Assembly (NCBI RefSeq): GCF_001426665.1
Contig: NZ_LMEY01000028.1
Location: 124,001-188,000 of the forward strand
Direction: 5' to 3'
DNA: 64,000 nt
From: Rhizobium sp. Root1334
Lineage (GTDB): Bacteria > Pseudomonadota > Alphaproteobacteria > Rhizobiales > Rhizobiaceae
Made by a program: the position numbers and the translations under genes. Below are positions 34,122-42,101 of this stretch, piece by piece (the first letter of the stretch is position 1; the number at the start of each line of letters is the position of its first letter). Under the pieces are notes generated by a model, which saw nothing but the letters and a program-made list of their open reading frames with translations, did not search any database and was not told where the DNA came from.

Positions 34122-35147
34122 TCAGTCTCCTGTTCCTGTTGTCTCTTTCGATTGTACGAAATCTGCATAAAGCGCGGAGAGCTTACCTTCGACATAAGCG
34201 CCGAAATCAGGCTCTACCGTCTTGTCGAACACGAGTTTCAATGCGTCGCCCGTTTCGGATATTCTCACGGCCTTCCGCTGCGTGCCGGCATTCCAGAAAG
34301 CGCTTCGTGCCTTATCCTTGCTCTCTCGCAGCCGGTCGTAGACCGCCTGGAAACGCGCATCGGATGTCAGGTCGCCAAAGCCAGGAGCGAGAAGCGATTC
34401 GAGGGCTTTTTCTCTCCGGCTTTTGTCTTCGATCAGATCGGCAAGCTCGGCCCAGCGTGTTCGGCCAAAACCGGGAGCGGCACCGATCGCCTCGATCAGT
34501 TCAGCCGGAAGCCGGTTCACAAGCGCGATCATGCGTGAAAGGGCTGCTTTATCGACCCCCAGTGCAGACATGATCACATCGCGGCTGAAGTTTCGTTCCT
34601 CCAGGCGTGAAGCAAAGAAAGACCGCTCGATAAATGTCAGGTCTGTGCGGGCGTTGTTTTCCTGCCCCTGGCTGACGACCAGCTGTTCGTCCGTCAGGTC
34701 GCGGATAACGGCGCGGATGGGGCCGCCGATAGTCTTGACGGCGGCAAGCCGCCGGTGGCCATAGGCAACTTGAAAGCGCCCTTCCCTCTCTGGATGCGGA
34801 CGGACAAGAATTGGGACTTGTTGCCCGTGTTCACGAATCTGCGAAATCAGAAGCTCCTGATCCTCGGAACTGACTCCGAGCCGGTCGACAACGAATGAAC
34901 TGTCCACCACTGAAGTGTCCAGTTCAACGATCGCCTGTCCTTGGGCAAGCTGCTTCTCCAGCGCATCGACGCGCTGCGCCTTCTCATGAACGCCTCCGAG
35001 CGACTGGGATATCGCCCCGACGGGGCTTGCGCGTTTCAACGGCTTTTCAAAGCCTGCGAGCGGACGGGAATTTGTGAACGCCGGCTCATTCTCCACGGCC
35101 GAGGTCACATCCGATTCGATCAGGTTGAAAACGTTCTTACGGGCCAT
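34122..35147 (-). CDS. repB: plasmid partition protein RepB (ParB family)
   Basis: 341 residues: MARKNVFNLI start, ParB nuclease-like domain with LISQIREHGQQVPILVRPHPE and YGHRRLAAVKTI (Box II), SQGQENNARTDLTFIERSFFA, a helix-turn-helix ALGVDKAALSRMIALVNRLP, and a C-terminal dimer domain. RepB binds parS sites and, with RepA, segregates the plasmid and represses the operon. It starts three bases after the repA stop. Confidence 0.95.
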   Translation of the reverse strand: MARKNVFNLIESDVTSAVENEPAFTNSRPLAGFEKPLKRASPVGAISQSLGGVHEKAQRVDALEKQLAQGQAIVELDTSVVDSSFVVDRLGVSSEDQELLISQIREHGQQVPILVRPHPEREGRFQVAYGHRRLAAVKTIGGPIRAVIRDLTDEQLVVSQGQENNARTDLTFIERSFFASRLEERNFSRDVIMSALGVDKAALSRMIALVNRLPAELIEAIGAAPGFGRTRWAELADLIEDKSRREKALESLLAPGFGDLTSDARFQAVYDRLRESKDKARSAFWNAGTQRKAVRISETGDALKLVFDKTVEPDFGAYVEGKLSALYADFVQSKETTGTGD

Positions 35148-35150
35148 GAA

Positions 35151-36350
35151 TTACTTCCTTCCCCATGTCCGCTTGATGAGATCCTCTATTTCCGTATTCA
35201 CGGCAGTGAGGGATTCGAGCGCACGGTCATATGTGCCTCGCGTGAACTGGTTCCTGTCCACTTCGTATAGCGTTTGCTTGGTCAGCCCCGCATCCGAAAT
35301 GGCCGTCGACTTGACCATCGAATTTTCCAGAACCCGGTTTCCGAAGATGGAGCGCATGAACCCAGACATCTGAGATTGCGGTCCGTCGTTCGGCTCATAA
35401 CGCGTCACAAGATATCGCATCCAGTCGTAGTCCATCGAGCCACCGGCTTCTTCGACAACCGACAAAAGGTCACCGGTCATATGCAGGAACTGGCTCATCG
35501 ACATGACATCCAGCATCTGCGGGTGCACAGTAATGAGAACCGCCGTGGCTGCGCAGAGCGCCGATAGCGTCAGGAATCCGAGCTGCGGCGGGCAATCGAT
35601 CACCACGATGTCATAGGCGCTTTCGATCTCGGCAAGGCATTCCCCAATGCGGGCAAAGAACATGGAGTCTGTCTTGTGCCGGCCGGCAAGAGCCTTGGGT
35701 GTTTCATGCTCGAACTCCATCAGTTCCAGATTGCCCGGAATGATGTGGAGATTGGGCGTATAGGTCGCCCGGACTATATCTGTTACGTCCCGCCTCGCAC
35801 CGTCGTAGCGTATGGCGCCGTACAGCGTCTCGTTCTCTCCGACGTCGAATTCAGGCTGATGACCGAACAGTGCCGATAGTGACGCCTGCGGATCAAGGTC
35901 AATCGCGAGAACCCGATAGCCACGCAGAGCAAGAAATTGCGCCAAATGCGCCGACGTGGTGGTTTTGCCGGAGCCACCCTTGAAGTTCATCACCGAGATG
36001 ACCTGGAGCTTTTCGCCGTCACGGCGATGGCGGACATATTTGCGAGGCCCCTTCCCTCCATCATCAAGAAGATGGCGAAGGTTCTCGATATCCTGAACCG
36101 AATATTGACGGCGGCCATTCGCCAGCGGTTCGGGACCATGTCCATCCGCAACGATCTGGCGAAGATAGCCCTGGTGAATACCGATGAAATCGGCGGCTTC
36201 GGCAGGCGTGAATTGGCGAATGCTTTTTTGAGCAGTAGGCGGGAATGTTCGCTGCTGGTGTGCCTGCAGCTGGCGCGACAATTCCTCGGCGTCGGACGAG
36301 ATCAGAGAGCGCAGGCTCTCACCATTTTTATTGCCTGCGATGTTCAACAT
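35151..36350 (-). CDS. repA: plasmid partition ATPase RepA (ParA family)
   Basis: 399 residues. An N-terminal DNA-binding part (FTPAEAADFIGIHQGYLRQIVADG) is followed by the ParA ATPase: deviant Walker A NFKGGSGKTTTSAHLAQF, VLAIDLDPQASLSALFG, and IVIDCPPQLGFLTLSAL. RepA drives plasmid partition and autoregulates repABC. A 9-bp inverted repeat 20 bases upstream of its start is the likely operator. First gene of the minus-strand repABC operon. Confidence 0.96.
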   Translation of the reverse strand: MLNIAGNKNGESLRSLISSDAEELSRQLQAHQQRTFPPTAQKSIRQFTPAEAADFIGIHQGYLRQIVADGHGPEPLANGRRQYSVQDIENLRHLLDDGGKGPRKYVRHRRDGEKLQVISVMNFKGGSGKTTTSAHLAQFLALRGYRVLAIDLDPQASLSALFGHQPEFDVGENETLYGAIRYDGARRDVTDIVRATYTPNLHIIPGNLELMEFEHETPKALAGRHKTDSMFFARIGECLAEIESAYDIVVIDCPPQLGFLTLSALCAATAVLITVHPQMLDVMSMSQFLHMTGDLLSVVEEAGGSMDYDWMRYLVTRYEPNDGPQSQMSGFMRSIFGNRVLENSMVKSTAISDAGLTKQTLYEVDRNQFTRGTYDRALESLTAVNTEIEDLIKRTWGRK

Positions 36351-36369
36351 ATTGTCCCCGACTCAATCC

Positions 36370-36391
36370 GCGCTTATTTTTTAATAAGCGC
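36370..36391. promoter_or_regulatory. RepA-type operator upstream of repA
   Basis: Perfect 9-bp inverted repeat GCGCTTATT-TTTT-AATAAGCGC. It lies between the probable repABC promoter and the repA start, the position of the RepA operator in related plasmids. Confidence 0.65.
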
Positions 36392-36409
36392 TCAAAATGC
36401 GCTGATCTC

Positions 36410-36438
36410 ATTAGGCCCGATTCTATCCGGCGTGGCAA
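36410..36438 (-). promoter_or_regulatory. candidate repABC promoter
   Basis: On the minus strand TTGCCA (36438-36433), a 17-base spacer and CCTAAT (36415-36410). Transcription would start near 36403, just before the operator. Confidence 0.45.
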
Positions 36439-36494
36439 AGTCTTTTTCGTTAACAGGAGATTAACCAACAGCATCACGACTCGGGACATTTTTC

Positions 36495-36510
36495 GTTGTA
36501 CATGTACAAC
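36495..36510. promoter_or_regulatory. parS-like palindrome, copy 1
   Basis: GTTGTACATGTACAAC, a perfect 16-bp palindrome upstream of repA. It has the GTT...AAC ends of repABC parS sites but an AT instead of a GC centre. Confidence 0.65.
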
Positions 36511-36759
36511 TCGCCGCCACGCGATAGCTGGTTGGCTCGAACCGCGAGTTTCCCCCGGAATATGCACTGGCCTGTCGCCTGCCCTCCCTCTCCTTCAATT
36601 GTCCAAAAACCACGATTCCCCGATTGGCCCGCGCCCTCCGGCCGATGGTCCCATAGTCCTCAGCCATGCCCACCAGACGCTGTTGACGGCGGCACTCGGC
36701 ATACGAATTTGATGGCTCGTTTTCGCCCGGAATATAACCAAAGATGACGGGCCGGGTGT

Positions 36760-36775
36760 GTTGTACATGTACAAC
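36760..36775. promoter_or_regulatory. parS-like palindrome, copy 2
   Basis: Identical 16-bp palindrome to that at 36495, 265 bases away. Two exact copies in about 300 bases of noncoding sequence next to repA support a partition site. Confidence 0.65.
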
Positions 36776-37329
36776 TTCTGCAAAATCGGAAGGAGAGTTT
36801 CCCGGCTTCATCCGCCGCTTACTCTACCGCAGAAGGTGACTTTAAATGACAGTGGATAAAACGTCTGACCAGAGACAGTTCGCCATTCCGAATTTCGCGT
36901 GCAGGCCATCAAGTAAGGATAGCGCGCCGAATGCTAGTCTTCACGGAACGCCGTCACCCTACGGGAATCGTCCTTTCTGATCCCAGCTGCTAAATGAAGA
37001 ATCCGGGCTTGTAGCGCCAGAGGTTCATTCGCACTTGTCATCCTGCACATCACAACGCGATCCGCTCGACGCCTTGAAGCGCGGTTGACTTGCAGTCAAT
37101 CTTGCGACGCCGAAGCCAGTAACACAGTTGGAGCCCATCGGTGGTGAAGTTGGTCGGCCAGCTTCGCACCTTGCTTGCGACAACCGGCAAGCCGCCGGTC
37201 CTCCTCCTCCTCGCGCTTCGTCAGGAGATGTCTGCGTCGCAATTCGAGCAAGAGAATCTGCCCCAATCAGACTTGCTCTCCGGGCCTTCCGTGACGTCGC
37301 AACAGCCGTTCAAAAGCCAGTAGCTGTCG
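36776..37329. other. intergenic region between partition site and recombinase remnant
   Basis: No supported gene. At 37085-37099 there is TTGACT-TGC-AGTCAA, an imperfect relative of the usual repABC parS pattern with one extra base. Confidence 0.4.
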
Positions 37330-38397
37330 TCAGGTTGTCCTCAACCGGTCACGGCGGCGCCGATGCTTGCGGGTCATTTCGACAGAGGCCCGGCCGAGTT
37401 ATTTTTGTACCGGGCGCTCATCGAGCTCAGCCGAGGAAATAAGTCCGGCACGCAACGAGTGGCCGGAGAATTTGAGTGCCCGCTCGCCCTCCGCAAGATC
37501 TCCGCGGACACCGGCAGCCAGCGCCGTGCGTTTGACCAGGCGGGCAACTTCCTGATCATTCAACCGGTCAGCACCCACGGCTTTGCCTTGACCGGTTACG
37601 CGCCGGAAAAGAGGGCCGTGCGCGATGCGCGACAGGGTCAGCCACGTACCGAGCGCGGCGACCGGGCAGGCGGCGTCAGACGAGCCGCGGCCGATCTCAA
37701 CTTCACGCCAACCGGTTTTCCCCCGCAAAGTGACAATCAGCCCCTTGTCGAGAATCTCGATCCAGCCACGGCCGTCCTCCGTCTGGTTCTTCCCGACATC
37801 CAGCCCGACAATTTCCGAGCGGCGAAGGCCGCCAGCGAAACCGATCAGCAGCATCGCCCGGTCCCGCAACCCGCGGAGCGTTCCCCGGTCGAGCGTCTCA
37901 AGCATGGCGCTGATGTCTTCCGGCGTCACCGCTTCCTTCTGCATCGGCGGCCGTGCATTGCTGTTGCGGATGCCAGCCATTACCCCCGCAATATGCTGGT
38001 CCTTGCGGTCGAGCGATTGACCGCGCTGGGCGTAATTCCAGGTCAAGGAGGAAAGCCGGCGCTCGATCGTCGAAGCCGAGTTTGGCTTTCTATTCCCACC
38101 AACAGTACCGGAGGCACAAGCGGAGAGGTATAGCCCGACATTCTGCGGCTCCGGGGGAACGGAAGAGAGTGACTGGCGCCGGCACCAGGCGGAAAAATGC
38201 TTCCAATCACTCGCATAGGCACGCCGCGTATTGGCGGAGCCGGTAGCCTCGACGCCACCGTGGACATGGACGCCAGGACCATCGAGACGGGCAGGACGAG
38301 AAGCAGGCCGTTGAGCCGGGGTCTCGTCGATGCGCCCATCGAGAGGAGCGTTGGAGCCAGCCTCGGGAGCGGCAGTCCCGTTTTCGTCAGCGGTCAT
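37330..38397 (-). pseudogene. inactivated tyrosine recombinase/integrase
   Basis: The frame from ATG 38397 encodes a phage-type integrase: core-binding domain (NTRRAYASDWKHFSAWC), catalytic arginine in GFAGGLRRSE, lysine in LRGKTGWRE, and HxxR in FSGHSLRAGL. A TAA at 37399-37401 then interrupts it where relatives read VQKQLGH. Beyond the stop the same frame continues LGRASVEMTRKHRRRRDR to a TGA at 37330. There the box histidine has become arginine (LGR) and the nucleophilic tyrosine has become histidine (RKH). The enzyme cannot cut DNA even if the stop were read through. Confidence 0.85.
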
Positions 38398-38407
38398 ATC
38401 AACACCA

Positions 38408-38812
38408 TCAAGCGAGATCCCACGGATTGACGACCAATAGGCCGACGCCGGTAAAGTCAGCGCCGTTGCGCGTAACGACAACAAGATCATGAACGATCGC
38501 AGTGGCTGCGATCAACCCGTCCATGTCACTCCACGGCCGAAGGGCGGCAAGCCGACCCCATTCGACAGCCACCTGATCGGTGACCGGGAGTATCTGCGCC
38601 GTATGGTCATGCCGGAGTTTGCGCAACCATTCAGCGAGATGCGCTGCAGTTCTCCGATCCGTCGCCTGCTTCTGGGCGATGCCGCGCATGATTTCGCCAA
38701 TCGTAACCACGCTGATGTAGATGGCGGCCGAATCCTGCGCGCGCAACCAGGCAACCGCTTCTGGCGCACCGCGGATCGCCTCGGAGATAACGCTCGTATC
38801 GACCAGATACAT
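38408..38812 (-). CDS. vapC: PIN-domain toxin VapC
   Basis: 134 residues with the PIN RNase acidic set: MYLVDTSVISE (first Asp), TIGEIMRGI (Glu), WSDMDGLIAATA (Asp) and TRNGADFTG (last Asp). VapC toxins cut tRNA or rRNA and stop growth if their antitoxin is lost. The ATG at 38812 overlaps the antitoxin TGA (TGATG), the usual coupling. On a plasmid the pair acts as an addiction module. Confidence 0.92.
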   Translation of the reverse strand: MYLVDTSVISEAIRGAPEAVAWLRAQDSAAIYISVVTIGEIMRGIAQKQATDRRTAAHLAEWLRKLRHDHTAQILPVTDQVAVEWGRLAALRPWSDMDGLIAATAIVHDLVVVTRNGADFTGVGLLVVNPWDLA

Positions 38813-39066
38813 CAGAACACCGGGCTCCGGCTGGGCGACCGTTCGCGGGCCGAAATACTGTCGGCAGAAGAGTCGTCCCATGGTGGTGCTGCAAGAAGAT
38901 CATCGACAAGCGTCGGTCGCCCAGCTTTCAGTGCATCATAATCTCTGGCCGACAGCACGATTGCAGCCCGCTCGCCACGTAAGGTCACAATCTGCGGACC
39001 CTCGAATTTCGCTTTCTGAACCACTTTTGAGAATTGGTTCTTCGCATCCTGTAACTGCCATTCCAT
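38812..39066 (-). CDS. vapB: Phd/YefM-type antitoxin VapB
   Basis: 84 residues: MEWQLQDAKNQFSKVVQKA and GPQIVTLRGERAAIVLSARDYDAL are the Phd/YefM DNA-binding fold; the C-terminal tail (LLAAPPWDD) would neutralise VapC. Start at the ATG at 39066, with GGAG six bases upstream; a TTG four codons earlier is less likely. A 7-bp inverted repeat starting 12 bases upstream fits autoregulation. Confidence 0.9.
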   Translation of the reverse strand: MEWQLQDAKNQFSKVVQKAKFEGPQIVTLRGERAAIVLSARDYDALKAGRPTLVDDLLAAPPWDDSSADSISARERSPSRSPVF

Positions 39067-39077
39067 GTTCCGCTCCA

Positions 39078-39098
39078 ATCTAGCCTGTCTAGCTAGAT
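39078..39098. promoter_or_regulatory. vapBC autoregulatory operator
   Basis: Perfect inverted repeat ATCTAGC-N7-GCTAGAT, 12 bases upstream of the vapB ATG. Confidence 0.6.
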
Positions 39099-39400
39099 AC
39101 CGGTGTAAAATGCTGAAAACAAGGCGGTTTGAGTCAAAACAATCCGCCGCCCGCTCAATAACCCCCGCATGCTGGGGGAGGGGAGGGCCCGGGGACCGAT
39201 CGGCGTATTTACGATATGGCTACGGTTGCCGAGAGATAATGATCAGTCGCAAGCAATCGCTCTTGCTTCCGAGAAATTTGAGGCGGTCCAAACCAAACAA
39301 ACGGCAAACTAATATTATCAGTCGTTTTCGTTTAGAAGGCTCCTGTGCGGTTTTGACATTTACTCTGGTTAAAACCGCCCCTCTCGAATAAGCTTCGCCT
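39099..39400. other. intergenic region without a supported gene
   Basis: 302 bases between the divergent vapBC and DUF1403 genes. I see only AT-rich patches near 39295-39330 and no clear terminator or known site. Confidence 0.5.
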
Positions 39401-40363
39401 ATGGATTCGAGATCAGTCCCCACGCTTTCTACAACGATTCCCCTGCCGGTCATACCTGGGTGGGTCAAATCTCGCGGGGAGCCGAATGATGCCGATGTGG
39501 CGTTCATGGCGGGAGCGGCCCTGAGTTCATTGGACCAGTTGGTGCGCTCGGAGCCAGCCTGGTCCGGCGCCTGGCGCCAGCGCCTCGGGTTGAGATGTGC
39601 GGTTACGGCAGTACGGTTGACGGGGCGGACGGAAGATGAGCCCGCGCTACGTGATGCCGTTTTGTTGCGCGCGCCGGGTGGCGATGCAGGGCCGGCCGGC
39701 AATATTTTCCTGGCCTATAAAAGATTGTCGGCGCATAGCACCCAGAATTGTGAACTGGTCGACGAAAAAACATTGCGGGACATCGCCGATCTCCTCGCAC
39801 TGAAATGGGACGATAGGCTAGCGGAGTTCTCCCAGCTCACCGGCGACTTGGCCCAGGACGGGCGGGCCGCACCTTTTGTCGTGGCTGAACTGGTAACGAC
39901 GGTATGGCGTCTTCGTCCGGACGCGGAAATTCTTGGCTGGTGGCTGGCGGACTGGGTTTTGGCGAAAAAGCTCAACTGGCAAAGGCCTGTTCCGCTGCTG
40001 ATGGCGCAGCGCTACGAACCAGCCTTCAGGATGACCGGGGGGAGGGGACGCATAAGGCCCGATGAGGAGGCGTTTGCCCGATCCGTCTGCCTCGCTCTCG
40101 TTCAAGGCGCACGTGAGGCGATCCGCCAGGCGGTGGAGATCAACCGCCGTGCCGAGCAATTCCTAGCCGTGGCACCCAAAGTGCGGACCAAGGGCGCAGA
40201 AACCGTCCTGCAGCAATTGCTCGATGAGGATGCGCTGTCGGCCTCCGCGACCAACGGCAATCTTTCCCGCTGGGCTAGCCGCCGGTTGTTTGAGCGTCTT
40301 GAAATGCTCGGCGGTGTACGGGAACTGTCAGGGCGCTCCACCTTTCGCATTTACGGCTTATGA
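39401..40363 (+). CDS. DUF1403 family protein with C-terminal winged helix
   Basis: 320 residues. This resembles the DUF1403 family found on rhizobial plasmids next to ScpB. The bulk is alpha-helical (MAGAALSSLDQLVRSEP, ALRDAVLLRAPGGDAGPAG, WWLADWVLAKKLNW). The last 60 residues (VLQQLLDEDALSAS...ASRRLFERLEMLGGVRELSGRSTFRIYGL) look like a winged helix. Its stop overlaps the ScpB start. The helical-plus-winged-helix layout recalls kleisins such as ScpA, which is otherwise missing here. Function unknown. No strong ribosome site is seen at the ATG. Confidence 0.75.
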   Translation: MDSRSVPTLSTTIPLPVIPGWVKSRGEPNDADVAFMAGAALSSLDQLVRSEPAWSGAWRQRLGLRCAVTAVRLTGRTEDEPALRDAVLLRAPGGDAGPAGNIFLAYKRLSAHSTQNCELVDEKTLRDIADLLALKWDDRLAEFSQLTGDLAQDGRAAPFVVAELVTTVWRLRPDAEILGWWLADWVLAKKLNWQRPVPLLMAQRYEPAFRMTGGRGRIRPDEEAFARSVCLALVQGAREAIRQAVEINRRAEQFLAVAPKVRTKGAETVLQQLLDEDALSASATNGNLSRWASRRLFERLEMLGGVRELSGRSTFRIYGL

Positions 40364-41064
40364 CCATGTCTGGACAGGATATTGCCAAAACCGGAGGGCG
40401 CAAACGGAAAGCAGCAGGTCAAGACATCGCACTGTTCGATCGCGAACTGGTATCCCTGTCACCGGCGCTCCGCTGGCGCGAATGGATGAACCGTATAGAA
40501 GCGGTGATCTTTGCTTCGGCCACCCCTGTCGATCGTGCGACCCTTGCCCGGATTGTTGGTCAAGAATGCAATATCGACCTGATCATCGACGACATCCGCG
40601 AGGAATTGCGCGGCCGGCCGTTTGACTTGGTTTCTGTCGCGGGCGGTTGGCACCACAGGACAAAAGCCGCCTATGCGCCGGCGATCCGGGCAGCAGGTGC
40701 GGCCACGCAGCCGATGGCAGGATTCAGCCAGCAAGAGGCGATTATTCTGATTGCGATCGGTTACTATCAGCCAGTGACGCGCGGTGAGTTGTCGGCCATG
40801 TTCGGCAAGGAAGTCAGCCGGGACACGATTGCCGGCCTGCGCCAGGCAAAGCTCATCACCTCCGGCCCACGTAGCCCAACGCCGGGTGCACCCTATACCT
40901 ACGTCACAACACCTGCGTTCCTGTCGACATTCGGTTTCGACACCCTGCGTGATCTGCCGGATATCGAAATGCTCGAGGACAGCGGCTTGCTCAATCGGAA
41001 AAGAGTGGCTGATGATGCAGATATGATGGGAACGAAGATCACCGAAGACGATGAGGATGATTAA
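40360..41064 (+). CDS. scpB: plasmid ScpB-like condensin subunit
   Basis: 234 residues: a variable N-terminus, then MNRIEAVIFASATPVDRATLARIVG, DDIREELRGRPFDLVSVAGGWHHRT, FSQQEAIILIAIGYYQPVTRGELSAMFGKEVSRDTIAGLRQAKLI and YVTTPAFLSTFGFDTLRDLPD, the two winged helices of ScpB. Chromosomal ScpB binds ScpA and regulates the SMC ATPase. Here there is no scpA or smc; the partner may be the coupled DUF1403 protein. The C-terminus is very acidic (TEDDEDD). Confidence 0.9.
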   Translation: MTMSGQDIAKTGGRKRKAAGQDIALFDRELVSLSPALRWREWMNRIEAVIFASATPVDRATLARIVGQECNIDLIIDDIREELRGRPFDLVSVAGGWHHRTKAAYAPAIRAAGAATQPMAGFSQQEAIILIAIGYYQPVTRGELSAMFGKEVSRDTIAGLRQAKLITSGPRSPTPGAPYTYVTTPAFLSTFGFDTLRDLPDIEMLEDSGLLNRKRVADDADMMGTKITEDDEDD

Positions 41065-41171
41065 CCTCGCGCCGGCTCTTTCCATCGGGGGCAAAACCGG
41101 TTCACAATCGACAACCGGTCGGCGGACGGCCTCATCGCAAACAGCGCCTGCCCGGTGATCGCGAACGAATA

Positions 41172-41798
41172 ATGCAGCACAATTTTGAAAGAGCGCCCGT
41201 GAACCCCATTCGTTTTTTGAGTTTGCTGGCGGGTTGTATGGCCCTGATACCAAATATTGCACAGGCAAACTGGCAGGCCGTCGAAAACGTGCAGCCCTAT
41301 TCCGTTGCCGGCAAGACCGGCGCCGAATTGTACGCCTCCATTGGTGAACGTGGCCCAAAAATCGGAACTGCCGGCCGGGCCATGGCCGTCACCAATTTCA
41401 AACTGACCTGGACCCGGAAATATGAGCCGCGTGGCACTGCTTGTGTTCTGGCTGTCGCACGGCCCAAGCTGATCATAACCTATGTCTTGCCAAAACCGGC
41501 GGAACGCTTGCCGGCCCCGGTTGCGAAAAGATGGGACACCTTCATTTCGGGGGTACGCCAGCATGAACTTGTGCACGGCGATCTCATCAAGGATATGGTA
41601 AAGAAGATTGAAGCCGTTTCCGTGGGTCTTTCAGTCGCCGATGACCCAAAGTGCCAGAAGATCCGCACGGAATTGACCGCTCGTCTTGGTGAACTCTCAC
41701 GGGCCCAGCGGCAACAGAGCCGGGACTTCGACCGGGCCGAACTCAGCAACGGCGGCAATATCCATCAGCTCGTCCTTGCTCTGGTCAATGGGCAATAG
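41172..41798 (+). CDS. exported DUF922 protein with HExxH motif
   Basis: 208 residues. An N-terminal hydrophobic stretch (PIRFLSLLAGCMALIPNIAQA) is a signal peptide. The mature part has the DUF922 pattern: YSVAGKTGAELYASIGERGP, FKLTWTRKYEPRG, and RQHELVHGDLIKDM with HELVH, a possible zinc-peptidase site. Its substrate is unknown. A GTG start at 41199 (VNPIRF) is possible and would give a more normal signal peptide. It lies 107 bases after scpB. Confidence 0.75.
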   Translation: MQHNFERAPVNPIRFLSLLAGCMALIPNIAQANWQAVENVQPYSVAGKTGAELYASIGERGPKIGTAGRAMAVTNFKLTWTRKYEPRGTACVLAVARPKLIITYVLPKPAERLPAPVAKRWDTFISGVRQHELVHGDLIKDMVKKIEAVSVGLSVADDPKCQKIRTELTARLGELSRAQRQQSRDFDRAELSNGGNIHQLVLALVNGQ

Positions 41799-42101
41799 GT
41801 AGCCTGCAAAGGCGCCGCAGCCATATTCCTCCGTCGTTTGAAAGCGCGGCACTTCTCAGCCATGCCAGATGACTGCCCCTGTCGAACGCACTCCTCGGCA
41901 TGCCGTGGCACGTCTTCACAATTCAAGGGCACCGCGGGCCTGGTTATGAATAATTTTCCTTGTTTAGAGCCATTGCACATGAAGGATCATGAAAATGAAT
42001 TTCATAAAACCAGTGATTTTGCGGATTTCGATTGACGGGTTTGAAAATCTGCCTCAATCTGAGAAAATAAATTACGATAAAAATCGGGGAATACCAGAAG
42101 A
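41799..42101. other. upstream region of the second sugar locus, with inverted repeat
   Basis: 303 bases without a gene. ATGAAA-ATGAA-TTTCAT at 41989-42005 is a perfect 6-bp inverted repeat, a candidate site for the RpiR-type regulator encoded at 50232. TTGACG at 42032 may be a -35 box. Confidence 0.4.

Noticed and set aside
36461..36811. Open frames across the parS-like palindromes
   Set aside because: The predicted peptides carry the palindrome translated (VVHVQ...), lack ribosome sites, and fall where repABC plasmids have noncoding partition DNA.
37084..37100. GTTGACTTGCAGTCAAT as a third parS site
   Set aside because: It has one extra central base and ends in T rather than C, so it does not match either the usual consensus or the two exact palindromes.
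37128..37442. Plus-strand frame opposite the recombinase remnant
   Set aside because: It is the shadow of the pseudogene and of noncoding DNA; no motif.
32753..41798. Insertion sequences or conjugation (tra/mob) genes in the backbone
   Set aside because: No transposase, relaxase or terminal inverted repeats were found; only the dead recombinase is a mobile-element relic.
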